A stretch of 10,931 nucleotides of DNA from Rubritepida sp. (GTDB lineage: Bacteria; Pseudomonadota; Alphaproteobacteria; Acetobacterales; Acetobacteraceae): NCBI GenBank assembly GCA_014376425.1, contig JACMRO010000225.1, forward strand, positions 1 to 10,931. The letters are read 5' to 3'. The notes beneath the pieces are model-generated. The model had not been told where the DNA came from, made no database searches, and saw only the letters and a program-made list of their open reading frames with translations. The first letter of the stretch is position 1, and every line of letters begins with the position of its first letter. A program made the translations under genes and the position numbers. Below are positions 1-6,140 of this stretch, in pieces.

Positions 1-1
1 C

Positions 2-769
2 TCGCTGCTGTTCGGCGGCCGCTCCTGCCCCACCATCATCGAGGCCTCGTGCCGCAAGAAGGCTGCCGGCGAGCCGGTGGGCATCGGCGATGTCTGCTTC
101 AAGCGCGACGGCGTCTTCGCCATGGAGTTGGGCGGCCCGGAGGTCGGGCGCGGCTGCGGCGGCCGCGGCATCATCCACGGCTTCGAGCTGCTGGGGGAGC
201 TGGGCTTCCACCAGTGGGATTTCGACTACGTGCTGCTCGACTTCCTGGGCGACGTGGTGTGCGGCGGCTTTGGCCTGCCGATCGCACGGGACATGTGCCA
301 GAAGGTCATCGTCGTCGCGTCCAACGACCTGCAATCGCTGTATGTGGCCAACAACGTCTGCTCGGCGGTGGACTACTTCCGGCGCCTGGGTGGCAATGTC
401 GGCGTGGCCGGCATGGTCATCAACAAGGACGACCATTCTGGCGAGGCGCAGGCCTTCGCCGCCAAGGTCGGCATCCCCGTGCTCGCCGCCATCCCGGCCG
501 ATGACGACATCCGCAAGAAATCCGCCAATTACGAGATCATCGGCACGCCCGACAGCGTGTGGGGGCCGCTATTCGCGGAACTCGGTCTGCAGGTGGCGCA
601 AGCCCCGCCGGTGCGACCCAACCCGCTCAGCCACGACGATCTGCTGGGCCTGTTCAAGGGTGAGGCGGTGGGCCGCGGCGTGACGCTGGTGCCGGCCACG
701 ATGGAAGATATGTGCGCCACCACACTGCTGACGAAGCCCTCCCTCGAAGTCGTCTACGAGGGCTCCTGA
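2..769 (+). CDS. bchX: Chlorophyllide a oxidoreductase iron protein subunit BchX (5' partial)
   Basis: NifH/BchL-like ATPase of chlorophyllide a oxidoreductase (COR). It passes electrons one at a time, with ATP hydrolysis, to the BchYZ component that reduces ring B of chlorophyllide a in bacteriochlorophyll synthesis. The frame is open from the window edge; 255 codons are visible and about 75-80 N-terminal residues, including the P-loop, lie outside. The two Cys that bridge the homodimer's [4Fe-4S] cluster are visible in GRGCGGRG (partial residue 52) and DVVCGGFG (residue 87). Their 35-residue spacing equals that of Cys97 and Cys132 in NifH. The stretch after the second ligand (ARDMCQKVIVVASNDLQ) is BchX-like and differs from BchL. 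The GTG at 77 is internal and is not the start. The stop lies 5 nt before bchY, so the genes are probably co-transcribed. Identification as BchX is firm. Confidence 0.97.
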   Translation, partial: SLLFGGRSCPTIIEASCRKKAAGEPVGIGDVCFKRDGVFAMELGGPEVGRGCGGRGIIHGFELLGELGFHQWDFDYVLLDFLGDVVCGGFGLPIARDMCQKVIVVASNDLQSLYVANNVCSAVDYFRRLGGNVGVAGMVINKDDHSGEAQAFAAKVGIPVLAAIPADDDIRKKSANYEIIGTPDSVWGPLFAELGLQVAQAPPVRPNPLSHDDLLGLFKGEAVGRGVTLVPATMEDMCATTLLTKPSLEVVYEGS

Positions 770-774
770 TCAGC

Positions 775-2253
775 ATGGACGGTCTACCCGAAACCACCGC
801 CTGTTCCAGCGCCGACACCCTGGCCGAGGCTGCCCGCGCGGCCGGCAAGTCGGCGGTGCTCGACGCTTTGGCGCGGGACTATCCGAAAGGGCCGCACGAC
901 CAACCGCAAAGCATGTGTCCGGCCTTCGGGTCGCTGCGCGTCGGGCTGCGGATGCGCCGGGTGGCGACCATTCTCTCAGGCAGCGCCTGCTGCGTGTATG
1001 GCCTCACCTTCACCAGCCACTTCTATGGTGCCAGGCGCTCAGTCGGCTACGTCCCGTTCAATTCGGAGACGTTGGTTACAGGCAAGCTCTACGAGGACAT
1101 CATCGAGGCGGTGCACCTGCAGGCCAAACCGGCCGAATACGACGCGGTGGTGGTGATCAACCTGTGCGTGCCGACGGCCTCCGGCGTGCCGCTGGACCGG
1201 CTGCCGAAGCAGATCGACGGCGTTCGAATCATCGGCATCGACGTGCCGGGCTTCGGCGTGCCAACCCATGCCGAAGCCAAGGACGTGCTGGCCGGCGCCA
1301 TGCTCAAGGCCGCGCGGCTGGAGGCCGAGGCCGGCCCCGTCGCCCGCCCGCGCAACCTGGTCGAGAATGAGCGTACTGTGGCGCTGATCGGCGAGCTGTT
1401 CCCGGCCGATCCGCCGGGTGTGGCGGCGCTGCTTTCGCCCATGGGCCTGGGCATCGCGCCGCAAACCCCGGCGCGCGAATGGCGCGACCTCTACGCCGCG
1501 CTTGACTGCGTGGCAGCGGCCGCCGTGCACCCCTTCTACACCGCGTCCATCCGCGAATTCCGTAATGCCGGCCGCCCCGTCGTCGGCAGCGGACCGGTGG
1601 GGGTGGGCGGCACCGCCGCCTGGCTCGAAGCCATCGGCCGCGCCGCCGGCGTCGATGCCGGCCCGGCGCTGGACCGCGCCCTGCCCGCCATTCGCGCCGT
1701 CCTTGCCGCCAACCCAATCAACGCGCGCATCACCGTCTCCGGCTATGAAGGCTCGGAACTGCTGGTCGCCCGTCTGCTGATCGAGGCCGGCGCCGAAGTG
1801 CCCTATGTCGGCACCGCCTGCCCGCGCACCGAATGGTCGGACCCCGACCGCGAATGGCTGCACGCGCGCGGCGTGCACGTCCAATACCGCGCCAGCCTGG
1901 AGCAGGATGTGCAGGCGATGCTGGAGGTCCGCCCGGACCTGGCCATCGGCACCACACCGCTGGTGCAGAAGGCGAAGGAGCGGGGTATTCCCGCGCTCTA
2001 CTTCACCAACATGATCTCCGCCCGGCCATTGTTTGGCCCCGCCGGCGCCGGCTCGCTCGCCGCCATCGTGGCCAACCAGACACGCTCTGCAGAACGCTTT
2101 TCCCGCATGGTCAGCTTCTTCGACGGCGTCGGCACGCCCGACCGCGCCGGCTACGGCTTCAATGGCGTGCCACAGGAACCAGCCGGCTTCCGCGAGCGCA
2201 ACCGCAAGCTTCGTCTCGCCAAGGTGAAGGCCGAAGAGGCTGTCGGCACATGA
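775..2253 (+). CDS. bchY: Chlorophyllide a oxidoreductase subunit BchY
   Basis: BchN/NifD-like subunit of the catalytic BchY2Z2 heterotetramer of COR, 492 aa, normal for the family. Three Cys expected to bind the [4Fe-4S] cluster are visible: C48 in SMCPAFG, C73 in SACCVYG and C131 in INLCVPT. Their spacings of 25 and 58 residues match, as I recall them, those of the characterised Roseobacter enzyme (C62, C87, C145). C72 beside C73 leaves a small ambiguity. I chose the ATG at 775 (MDGLPETT), 5 nt after the bchX stop with GAGGG 12 nt upstream. A longer reading from 712 would overlap bchX by 58 nt and adds residues with no BchY character. The TGA overlaps the bchZ ATG (ATGA), which suggests translational coupling. 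BchZ, encoded next, supplies the fourth cluster ligand. Confidence 0.96.
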   Translation: MDGLPETTACSSADTLAEAARAAGKSAVLDALARDYPKGPHDQPQSMCPAFGSLRVGLRMRRVATILSGSACCVYGLTFTSHFYGARRSVGYVPFNSETLVTGKLYEDIIEAVHLQAKPAEYDAVVVINLCVPTASGVPLDRLPKQIDGVRIIGIDVPGFGVPTHAEAKDVLAGAMLKAARLEAEAGPVARPRNLVENERTVALIGELFPADPPGVAALLSPMGLGIAPQTPAREWRDLYAALDCVAAAAVHPFYTASIREFRNAGRPVVGSGPVGVGGTAAWLEAIGRAAGVDAGPALDRALPAIRAVLAANPINARITVSGYEGSELLVARLLIEAGAEVPYVGTACPRTEWSDPDREWLHARGVHVQYRASLEQDVQAMLEVRPDLAIGTTPLVQKAKERGIPALYFTNMISARPLFGPAGAGSLAAIVANQTRSAERFSRMVSFFDGVGTPDRAGYGFNGVPQEPAGFRERNRKLRLAKVKAEEAVGT

Positions 2254-3692
2254 GCCTCGTCATCGATCATGACCGCGCCGGCGGCTACTGGGGTGCCGTC
2301 TACGCGTTCTCGGCCATCCGGGGCCTGCGCGTGGTCATCGACGGCCCGGTCGGTTGCGAGAACCTGCCCGTTACCTCCGTGCTGCACTACACCGACGCGC
2401 TACCGCCGCACGAGCTCCCCGTCGTCGTCACCGGCATCGATGAGGACGCGCTGAGCCAGACCGGCACCGAAAGCTTGCTGCGCCGCGCCGCCGCCACCCA
2501 GGATCCGGATCTGCCCGCGGTCGTCGTCACCGGCTCGATCGCCGAGATGATCGGCGGCGGCGTGACGCCCGAGGGTAGCAACCTGCAGCGCTTCATCCCG
2601 CGCACCATCGACGAGGACCAGTGGCAGTGCGCAGACCGCGCCATCAACTGGCTGTGGAGCGAATTCGGCGCCAAGCGCGGCAAGGTGAAGCCGCGCGTCC
2701 GGAAAGAGGGGGAAACCCCGCGCGTAAACATCATCGGGCCGATCTATGGCACCTTCAACATGCCGTCGGACGTGGCGGAAATCCGCCGCCTGGTCGAGGG
2801 CATCGGCTGCGAGATCAACCTCACCTTCCCGCTCGGCAGCCACGTTGAGGACGTGATCAGGCTGCCGAACGCCGACGTGAACATCTGCATGTACCGCGAG
2901 TTCGGCCAGCTGCTGTGCGAGGCGCTGGACCGGCCCTGGCTGCGCGCGCCCATCGGCATGTTCGCCACCACCAATTTCCTGCGCAAGCTGGGCGAGCTGA
3001 CGGGGCTGGACCCCGAGCCGTTCATCGCGAAGGAAAAGCACACCACGCTCAAGCCGATGTGGGATCTGTGGCGCTCCGTCACCCAGGATTTCTACGGCAG
3101 CGCGTCGGTCGGCACCGTCGCCACCGGCACCTACGCGCTCGGGATGGCGCGCTTCTTCGGCGAGGAGATGGGCATCCCCGTCAACTTCGCGATCAGCCGC
3201 GAGCCGGGCGTGAAGCCCGACAACCAGGCGGTGCGCGAACTCATCCGCACGAAGGCGCCGCTGGTCCTCTACGGCAGCTTCAACGAGCGCATGTACGCGG
3301 CCGAGACCAACGCGCGCTGCGCCTTTATCCAGTGTTCCTTTCCTGGCGCCATCATCCGCCGGCACACCGGCACGCCATTCATGGGCTATGCGGGTGCGAC
3401 CTACCTTATCCAGGAATACTGCAACGCGCTGTTCGACGCGCTGTTCCACATCCTGCCGCTGAGCACGCAGATGGACAGCATCGCGGCGACGCCGGTGCCA
3501 ATGCCCTATCGCTGGGATGATGAGGCGCTGGCTCTGCTCGACAGCAGGGTCGAGGGCCAGCCCTTCCTGCTCCGCATCTCCGCCGCCAAGCGCCTGCGAG
3601 AGCAGGTCGAGGCCGCCGCGCGCGAAGCTGGCGAAACCCACGTCACCCATGAGCGCGCGCAAGCGGCGCTGCATCTTGAGACGGCTCGATGA
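2250..3692 (+). CDS. bchZ: Chlorophyllide a oxidoreductase subunit BchZ
   Basis: BchB/NifK-like subunit of COR, 480 aa, close to the usual 490. It pairs with BchY to bind chlorophyllide a and the shared [4Fe-4S] cluster. C36 in DGPVGCENLPV is the expected fourth ligand, at the position where BchB of the related protochlorophyllide reductase uses Asp. The N-terminal segment (IDHDRAGGYWGAVYAF) and the central GPIYGTFNMPSD and SASVGTVATGTY blocks are typical of BchZ. The start is the ATG overlapping the bchY stop. The same frame stays open far upstream, to 1833, but that part lies inside bchY and is only a shadow. pufB begins 100 nt downstream, the common bchXYZ-puf superoperon order. No odd residues were noticed. 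Confidence 0.96.
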   Translation: MSLVIDHDRAGGYWGAVYAFSAIRGLRVVIDGPVGCENLPVTSVLHYTDALPPHELPVVVTGIDEDALSQTGTESLLRRAAATQDPDLPAVVVTGSIAEMIGGGVTPEGSNLQRFIPRTIDEDQWQCADRAINWLWSEFGAKRGKVKPRVRKEGETPRVNIIGPIYGTFNMPSDVAEIRRLVEGIGCEINLTFPLGSHVEDVIRLPNADVNICMYREFGQLLCEALDRPWLRAPIGMFATTNFLRKLGELTGLDPEPFIAKEKHTTLKPMWDLWRSVTQDFYGSASVGTVATGTYALGMARFFGEEMGIPVNFAISREPGVKPDNQAVRELIRTKAPLVLYGSFNERMYAAETNARCAFIQCSFPGAIIRRHTGTPFMGYAGATYLIQEYCNALFDALFHILPLSTQMDSIAATPVPMPYRWDDEALALLDSRVEGQPFLLRISAAKRLREQVEAAAREAGETHVTHERAQAALHLETAR

Positions 3693-3792
3693 GCCGCCTC
3701 CACACCACTCCCAAGGCGAAATTCGTCCTGGCAGTCCCAGCAGCGCGGGATGGGCGCTGCAATGGCCGCAAGGCCAGCTCGGAGGTTTGAAT
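3693..3792 (+). promoter_or_regulatory. bchZ-pufB intergenic leader with two hairpins
   Basis: Untranslated spacer holding two predicted stem-loops. The first has 7-bp arms GCAGCGC (3740-3746) and GCGCTGC (3754-3760) around a 7-nt loop. The second has 5-bp arms TGGCC (3763-3767) and GGCCA (3772-3776) closed by a GCAA loop of the stable GNRA type. Only four bases separate the second stem from the pufB ribosome site GGAGG (3781-3785). By analogy with the Rhodobacter puf leader these structures may shield the 5' end of a processed pufBA mRNA. No clear sigma-70 promoter or pufQ gene was seen here. The hairpins are read directly from the sequence; the function is inferred. Confidence 0.6.
3781..3785 (+). 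promoter_or_regulatory. Strong Shine-Dalgarno for pufB
   Basis: GGAGG lies 7 nt before the ATG at 3793. It fixes the pufB start: the frame is open back to 3517, but that part overlaps bchZ. The strong site fits the high LH1 output expected. Confidence 0.8.
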
Positions 3793-3963
3793 ATGGCTAG
3801 TGGAATCACCGAGAACGAAGCCCGCGAAATCCATCGCCTGGTTGTCCAGGGTTGGGTCTTCGCCGTCTTCGCCTCGATGGGTGCGCATGTTCTCGTGTGG
3901 CTCTGGCGCCCGCTCGTTTATGGCAACCAGGCGGCTCCGGCCGATTGGCGCATGTTCCAGTAA
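3793..3963 (+). CDS. pufB: Light-harvesting 1 beta polypeptide PufB
   Basis: Small single-span antenna protein of the LH1 ring that surrounds the reaction centre in the intracytoplasmic membrane, 56 aa. The N-terminal acidic segment NEAREIH carries the conserved H14. The membrane span (about 20-38) ends in GAHVLVWLWRP, where H32 is the axial Mg ligand of bacteriochlorophyll a; the two His are 18 apart, as is usual. The start follows GGAGG. Oddities: the residue nine after the ligand His, normally the Trp of WRPW that hydrogen-bonds the pigment, is Leu41 (WRPL), and there is a tail of about 15 residues ending DWRMFQ where many beta chains stop soon after WRPW. pufA follows after 26 nt, with its own purine-rich AGAAGGA site. 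Confidence 0.96.
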   Translation: MASGITENEAREIHRLVVQGWVFAVFASMGAHVLVWLWRPLVYGNQAAPADWRMFQ

Positions 3964-3989
3964 GCACCGAACACAGAAGGATCTGAACG

Positions 3990-4169
3990 ATGCATAAAAT
4001 GTGGATGGTGGTGAACCCGCTTCGTGTCGGCGTGGCCGGCGCGGTGGGTGTGATGACCGTGGCTCTGGTCATCCATTTCGCGGTGCTTTCCTCGCCCCGC
4101 TACTGCGATCACCTGGGTTGGTGCGCGGCGACGACGACCACGGCCAACACGGCGCTCCCGCGCCGTTGA
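3990..4169 (+). CDS. pufA: Light-harvesting 1 alpha polypeptide PufA
   Basis: Alpha partner of PufB in the LH1 ring, 59 aa. The N-terminus MHKMWMVVNPLRVG matches the alpha-chain pattern of W, then (N/D)P, then R. One membrane span (about 12-34) contains H29 in ALVIHFAVLSS, the bacteriochlorophyll ligand. After the span the usual YNWL is replaced by RYCDHLGWC, so the residue at His+11, normally a hydrogen-bonding Trp, is Asp40; a Trp occurs at His+15. C39 and C45 on the predicted periplasmic side are also unusual for alpha chains. The tail is Thr/Ala-rich. AGAAGGA lies about 8 nt upstream of the ATG. A long hairpin begins two bases after the stop. Identity is firm; the effect of the substitutions is inferred. 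Confidence 0.95.
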   Translation: MHKMWMVVNPLRVGVAGAVGVMTVALVIHFAVLSSPRYCDHLGWCAATTTTANTALPRR

Positions 4170-4170
4170 A

Positions 4171-4223
4171 CGCGGCTCGAGGTCGGTGGCGGGCAGCGCC
4201 GTGCCACCGACCCGAGGTCCGCG
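4171..4223 (+). promoter_or_regulatory. pufA-pufL intercistronic hairpin 1
   Basis: Long imperfect stem starting right after the pufA stop. From outside in: CGCGG (4171-4175) pairs with CCGCG (4219-4223), CTCG (4176-4179) with CGAG (4213-4216), and GGTCGGTGGC (4181-4190) with GCCACCGACC (4203-4212). A4180 and G4217-T4218 are bulged and the loop is 12 nt. This gives 19 bp in all, 10 of them continuous. No T-run follows, so it is not a typical terminator. In Rhodobacter, hairpins at this place stop 3' exonucleases and give a stable pufBA mRNA, which raises LH1 relative to RC. The same role is inferred here. Confidence 0.8.
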
Positions 4224-4228
4224 CCATT

Positions 4229-4254
4229 CGACGGAGGCACCCGCGCCACCGTCG
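4229..4254 (+). promoter_or_regulatory. pufA-pufL intercistronic hairpin 2
   Basis: Second stem, six bases after the first. CGACGG (4229-4234) pairs with CCGTCG (4249-4254), then an A/A mismatch, then GGC (4236-4238) pairs with GCC (4245-4247) around a 6-nt loop. Two tandem hairpins in this gap is the Rhodobacter arrangement. The rest of the 117-nt gap holds only the pufL ribosome site. Confidence 0.6.
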
Positions 4255-4271
4255 GCACCGTCAATGCAGAA

Positions 4272-4286
4272 GGGGGGCTCGGGCCC
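4272..4286 (+). promoter_or_regulatory. pufL ribosome-binding site, possibly partly masked
   Basis: A G-run at 4272-4277 is the only Shine-Dalgarno-like sequence before the pufL ATG (4287). Half of it can pair in a short stem, GGGC (4275-4278) with GCCC (4283-4286), directly against the start codon. The stem is only 4 bp, so any damping of pufL translation relative to pufBA is a weak inference. Confidence 0.4.
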
Positions 4287-5117
4287 ATGGCTATCCTCAA
4301 TTTCGAGAAGAAGTACCGGGTCCGCGGAGGCACCCTCTTTGGCGGCAACCTGTTCGATTTCTGGGTGGGCCCGTTCTATGTCGGCATCTTCGGCGTGGCC
4401 ACGATCTTCTTCAGCGTTGTCGGTACGCTGCTGATCCTCGTCGCCGCTGCGGGGGGTGACACGTTCAACCCCTGGCGGATCAACATCGCCCCGCCCGACC
4501 TGGATTACGGCCTGCGGCTCGCGCCCATGGCACTGGGCGGCTACTGGCAGGTCATCACCATTTGCGCACTCGGCGCCTTTGGCAGCTGGGCGCTGCGCCA
4601 GGCCGAGATCGCGCGCAAGCTCGGCATGGGGATGCACATCCCGGTCGCCTACGGCGTCGCGGTCTTTGCCTTCTTCTCGCTCAACATCATCCGCCCACTG
4701 CTGATGGGCGCCTGGGGCCATGGCTTCCCCTACGGCATCTTCAGCCACCTCGATTGGGTATCGAACGTCGGGTACCAGTACCTGCACTTCCACTACAATC
4801 CCGCGCACATGATCGCGGTGACGCTGTTCTTCACCACCACCCTGGCGCTGTCGCTGCATGCCTCGCTGGTGCTGGCCGCGATCAACCCCGGAAAGGGACG
4901 TGACGTGAAGGGCGCCGAGCACGAGAACAGCTTCTACCGCGACTTCATCGGCTATTCGATCGGCACGCTGGGCATCCACCGTCTCGGCCTGTTCCTGGCG
5001 CTGGGCGCCGGTATCTGGTCGGCCATCTGCATCGTCATCAGCGGCCCGTTCTGGACCCGCGGCTGGCCCGAGTGGTGGACCTGGTGGCTGAAGCTGCCGT
5101 TCTGGGCGCACATGTAG
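4287..5117 (+). CDS. pufL: Photosynthetic reaction centre L subunit PufL
   Basis: L chain of the type II reaction centre, which with M holds the special pair, accessory pigments, quinones and non-haem iron; 276 aa with five membrane spans. Numbering without Met aligns without gaps to Rhodobacter L through L230. Visible residues: H153 (accessory BChl), H168 and H173 (special pair), H190 and H230 (iron), Y162 (cytochrome side), E212 and S223 (QB protonation). Two positions differ: L104 is Gln in SWALRQAEI, where Glu normally hydrogen-bonds the active bacteriopheophytin, and L213 is Asn in HEN, where Rhodobacter has Asp. H168 argues against the Acidiphilium zinc-BChl type, which has Glu there. 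The MAILNFEKKYR start matches the family. pufM begins 15 nt after the stop. Confidence 0.98.
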   Translation: MAILNFEKKYRVRGGTLFGGNLFDFWVGPFYVGIFGVATIFFSVVGTLLILVAAAGGDTFNPWRINIAPPDLDYGLRLAPMALGGYWQVITICALGAFGSWALRQAEIARKLGMGMHIPVAYGVAVFAFFSLNIIRPLLMGAWGHGFPYGIFSHLDWVSNVGYQYLHFHYNPAHMIAVTLFFTTTLALSLHASLVLAAINPGKGRDVKGAEHENSFYRDFIGYSIGTLGIHRLGLFLALGAGIWSAICIVISGPFWTRGWPEWWTWWLKLPFWAHM

Positions 5118-5132
5118 GAAGGGGGCAAAACA

Positions 5133-6140
5133 ATGGCCGAATATCAATATCTCTTCACCCGGATGGAGGTCCGCGGGCCTCTCTACAAGGGCATCGCGCT
5201 CGACCCGTCCAATGAGGACCGCGTCACCGGCAGCGCCACCTTCAGCCACCTGCTGGGCAAGCTGGGCGACGCGCAGCTGGGGCCGATCTACCTCGGCACC
5301 GCCGGCGTGCTGTCGCTGCTCTTCGGCTTCATCGCCATCGAGATCATGGGCCTGAACATGCTCGCCTCGGTGAACTGGAACCCGGTGCTGTTCATCCGAA
5401 ACTTCTTCTGGCTGGCGCTCGAGCCGCCGCTGCCGCAGCACGGCCTGCGCCTGTTCATGCCGCTGCACGAGGGCGGCTGGTGGCTGATGGCGGGCTTCTT
5501 CCTCACCCTGTCCATCTTCCTGTGGCTGTACCGAACCTATCGCCGGGCGGACCAGCTGGGCCTGGGCAGCCACACCTTCTGGGCCTTCGCCGCCGTCGTG
5601 TGGCTCTACCTCGTGCTGGGCTTCATCCGCCCGATCTTCATGGGGTCCTGGAGCGAGGCGGTGCCTTTCGGCATCTTCCCGCACCTCGACTGGACCGCGG
5701 CATTCTCCATCCGCTACGGCAACCTCTTCTACAACCCGTTCCACGCGCTCAGCATCGTCTTCCTTTACGGCTCGGTGCTGCTCTTCGCCATGCATGGCGC
5801 GACCATCCTGGCGGTCGGCCGCTTCGGCGGCGAGCGTGAGGTGGAGCAGACGGTCGACCGCGGCACCGCGGCCGAGCGCGCCGCCCTGTTCTGGCGCTGG
5901 ACCATGGGCTTCAACGCCACCTATGAGAGCATCCATCGCTGGGGCTGGTGGTTCGCCGTGCTGGTGCCGATCACCGGCGGCATCGGCATCCTGGTCACCG
6001 GCACGCTGGTCGACAACTGGTACCTGTGGGCGATGGATCGCGGCTTCGTGGCCAGCTACCCGACCTACGGCACGCTCGACCCGCTGCTGACCCCCACCCT
6101 GCCGCCCGTGACGGCGCCGAACACAGGAGCCGTACGATGA
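5133..6140 (+). CDS. pufM: Photosynthetic reaction centre M subunit PufM
   Basis: M chain of the reaction centre, 335 aa with five membrane spans. Numbered without Met, it runs one residue ahead of Rhodobacter M. H183 and H203 bind BChl, H220 and H267 with E235 bind the iron, Y211 corresponds to Tyr M210, and W253 is the QA-side Trp. D45 in KLGDAQLGP corresponds to Asn M44 of Rhodobacter and complements Asn at L213. The C-terminus runs about 27 residues beyond the Rhodobacter chain and is rich in Pro and Thr; M chains of reaction centres with a bound cytochrome are often extended in this way, consistent with the next gene, pufC. GGAAGGGGG lies 7 nt before the ATG. The stop overlaps the pufC start (ATGA). 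Confidence 0.98.
   Translation: MAEYQYLFTRMEVRGPLYKGIALDPSNEDRVTGSATFSHLLGKLGDAQLGPIYLGTAGVLSLLFGFIAIEIMGLNMLASVNWNPVLFIRNFFWLALEPPLPQHGLRLFMPLHEGGWWLMAGFFLTLSIFLWLYRTYRRADQLGLGSHTFWAFAAVVWLYLVLGFIRPIFMGSWSEAVPFGIFPHLDWTAAFSIRYGNLFYNPFHALSIVFLYGSVLLFAMHGATILAVGRFGGEREVEQTVDRGTAAERAALFWRWTMGFNATYESIHRWGWWFAVLVPITGGIGILVTGTLVDNWYLWAMDRGFVASYPTYGTLDPLLTPTLPPVTAPNTGAVR

Noticed and set aside
712..774. Upstream extension of bchY from the ATG at 712
   Set aside because: It would overlap bchX by 58 nt and adds 21 residues without family character; the ATG at 775 fits the gene spacing.
2400..3809. 469-codon minus-strand frame opposite bchZ
   Set aside because: Antisense shadow of a well-supported gene, with biased composition and no recognisable fold.
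3918..5936. 672-codon open frame on the minus strand opposite pufA, pufL and pufM
   Set aside because: The product is a low-complexity string rich in E, R, A, G and H with no domain. It is the expected antisense shadow of high-GC coding sequence over certain genes.
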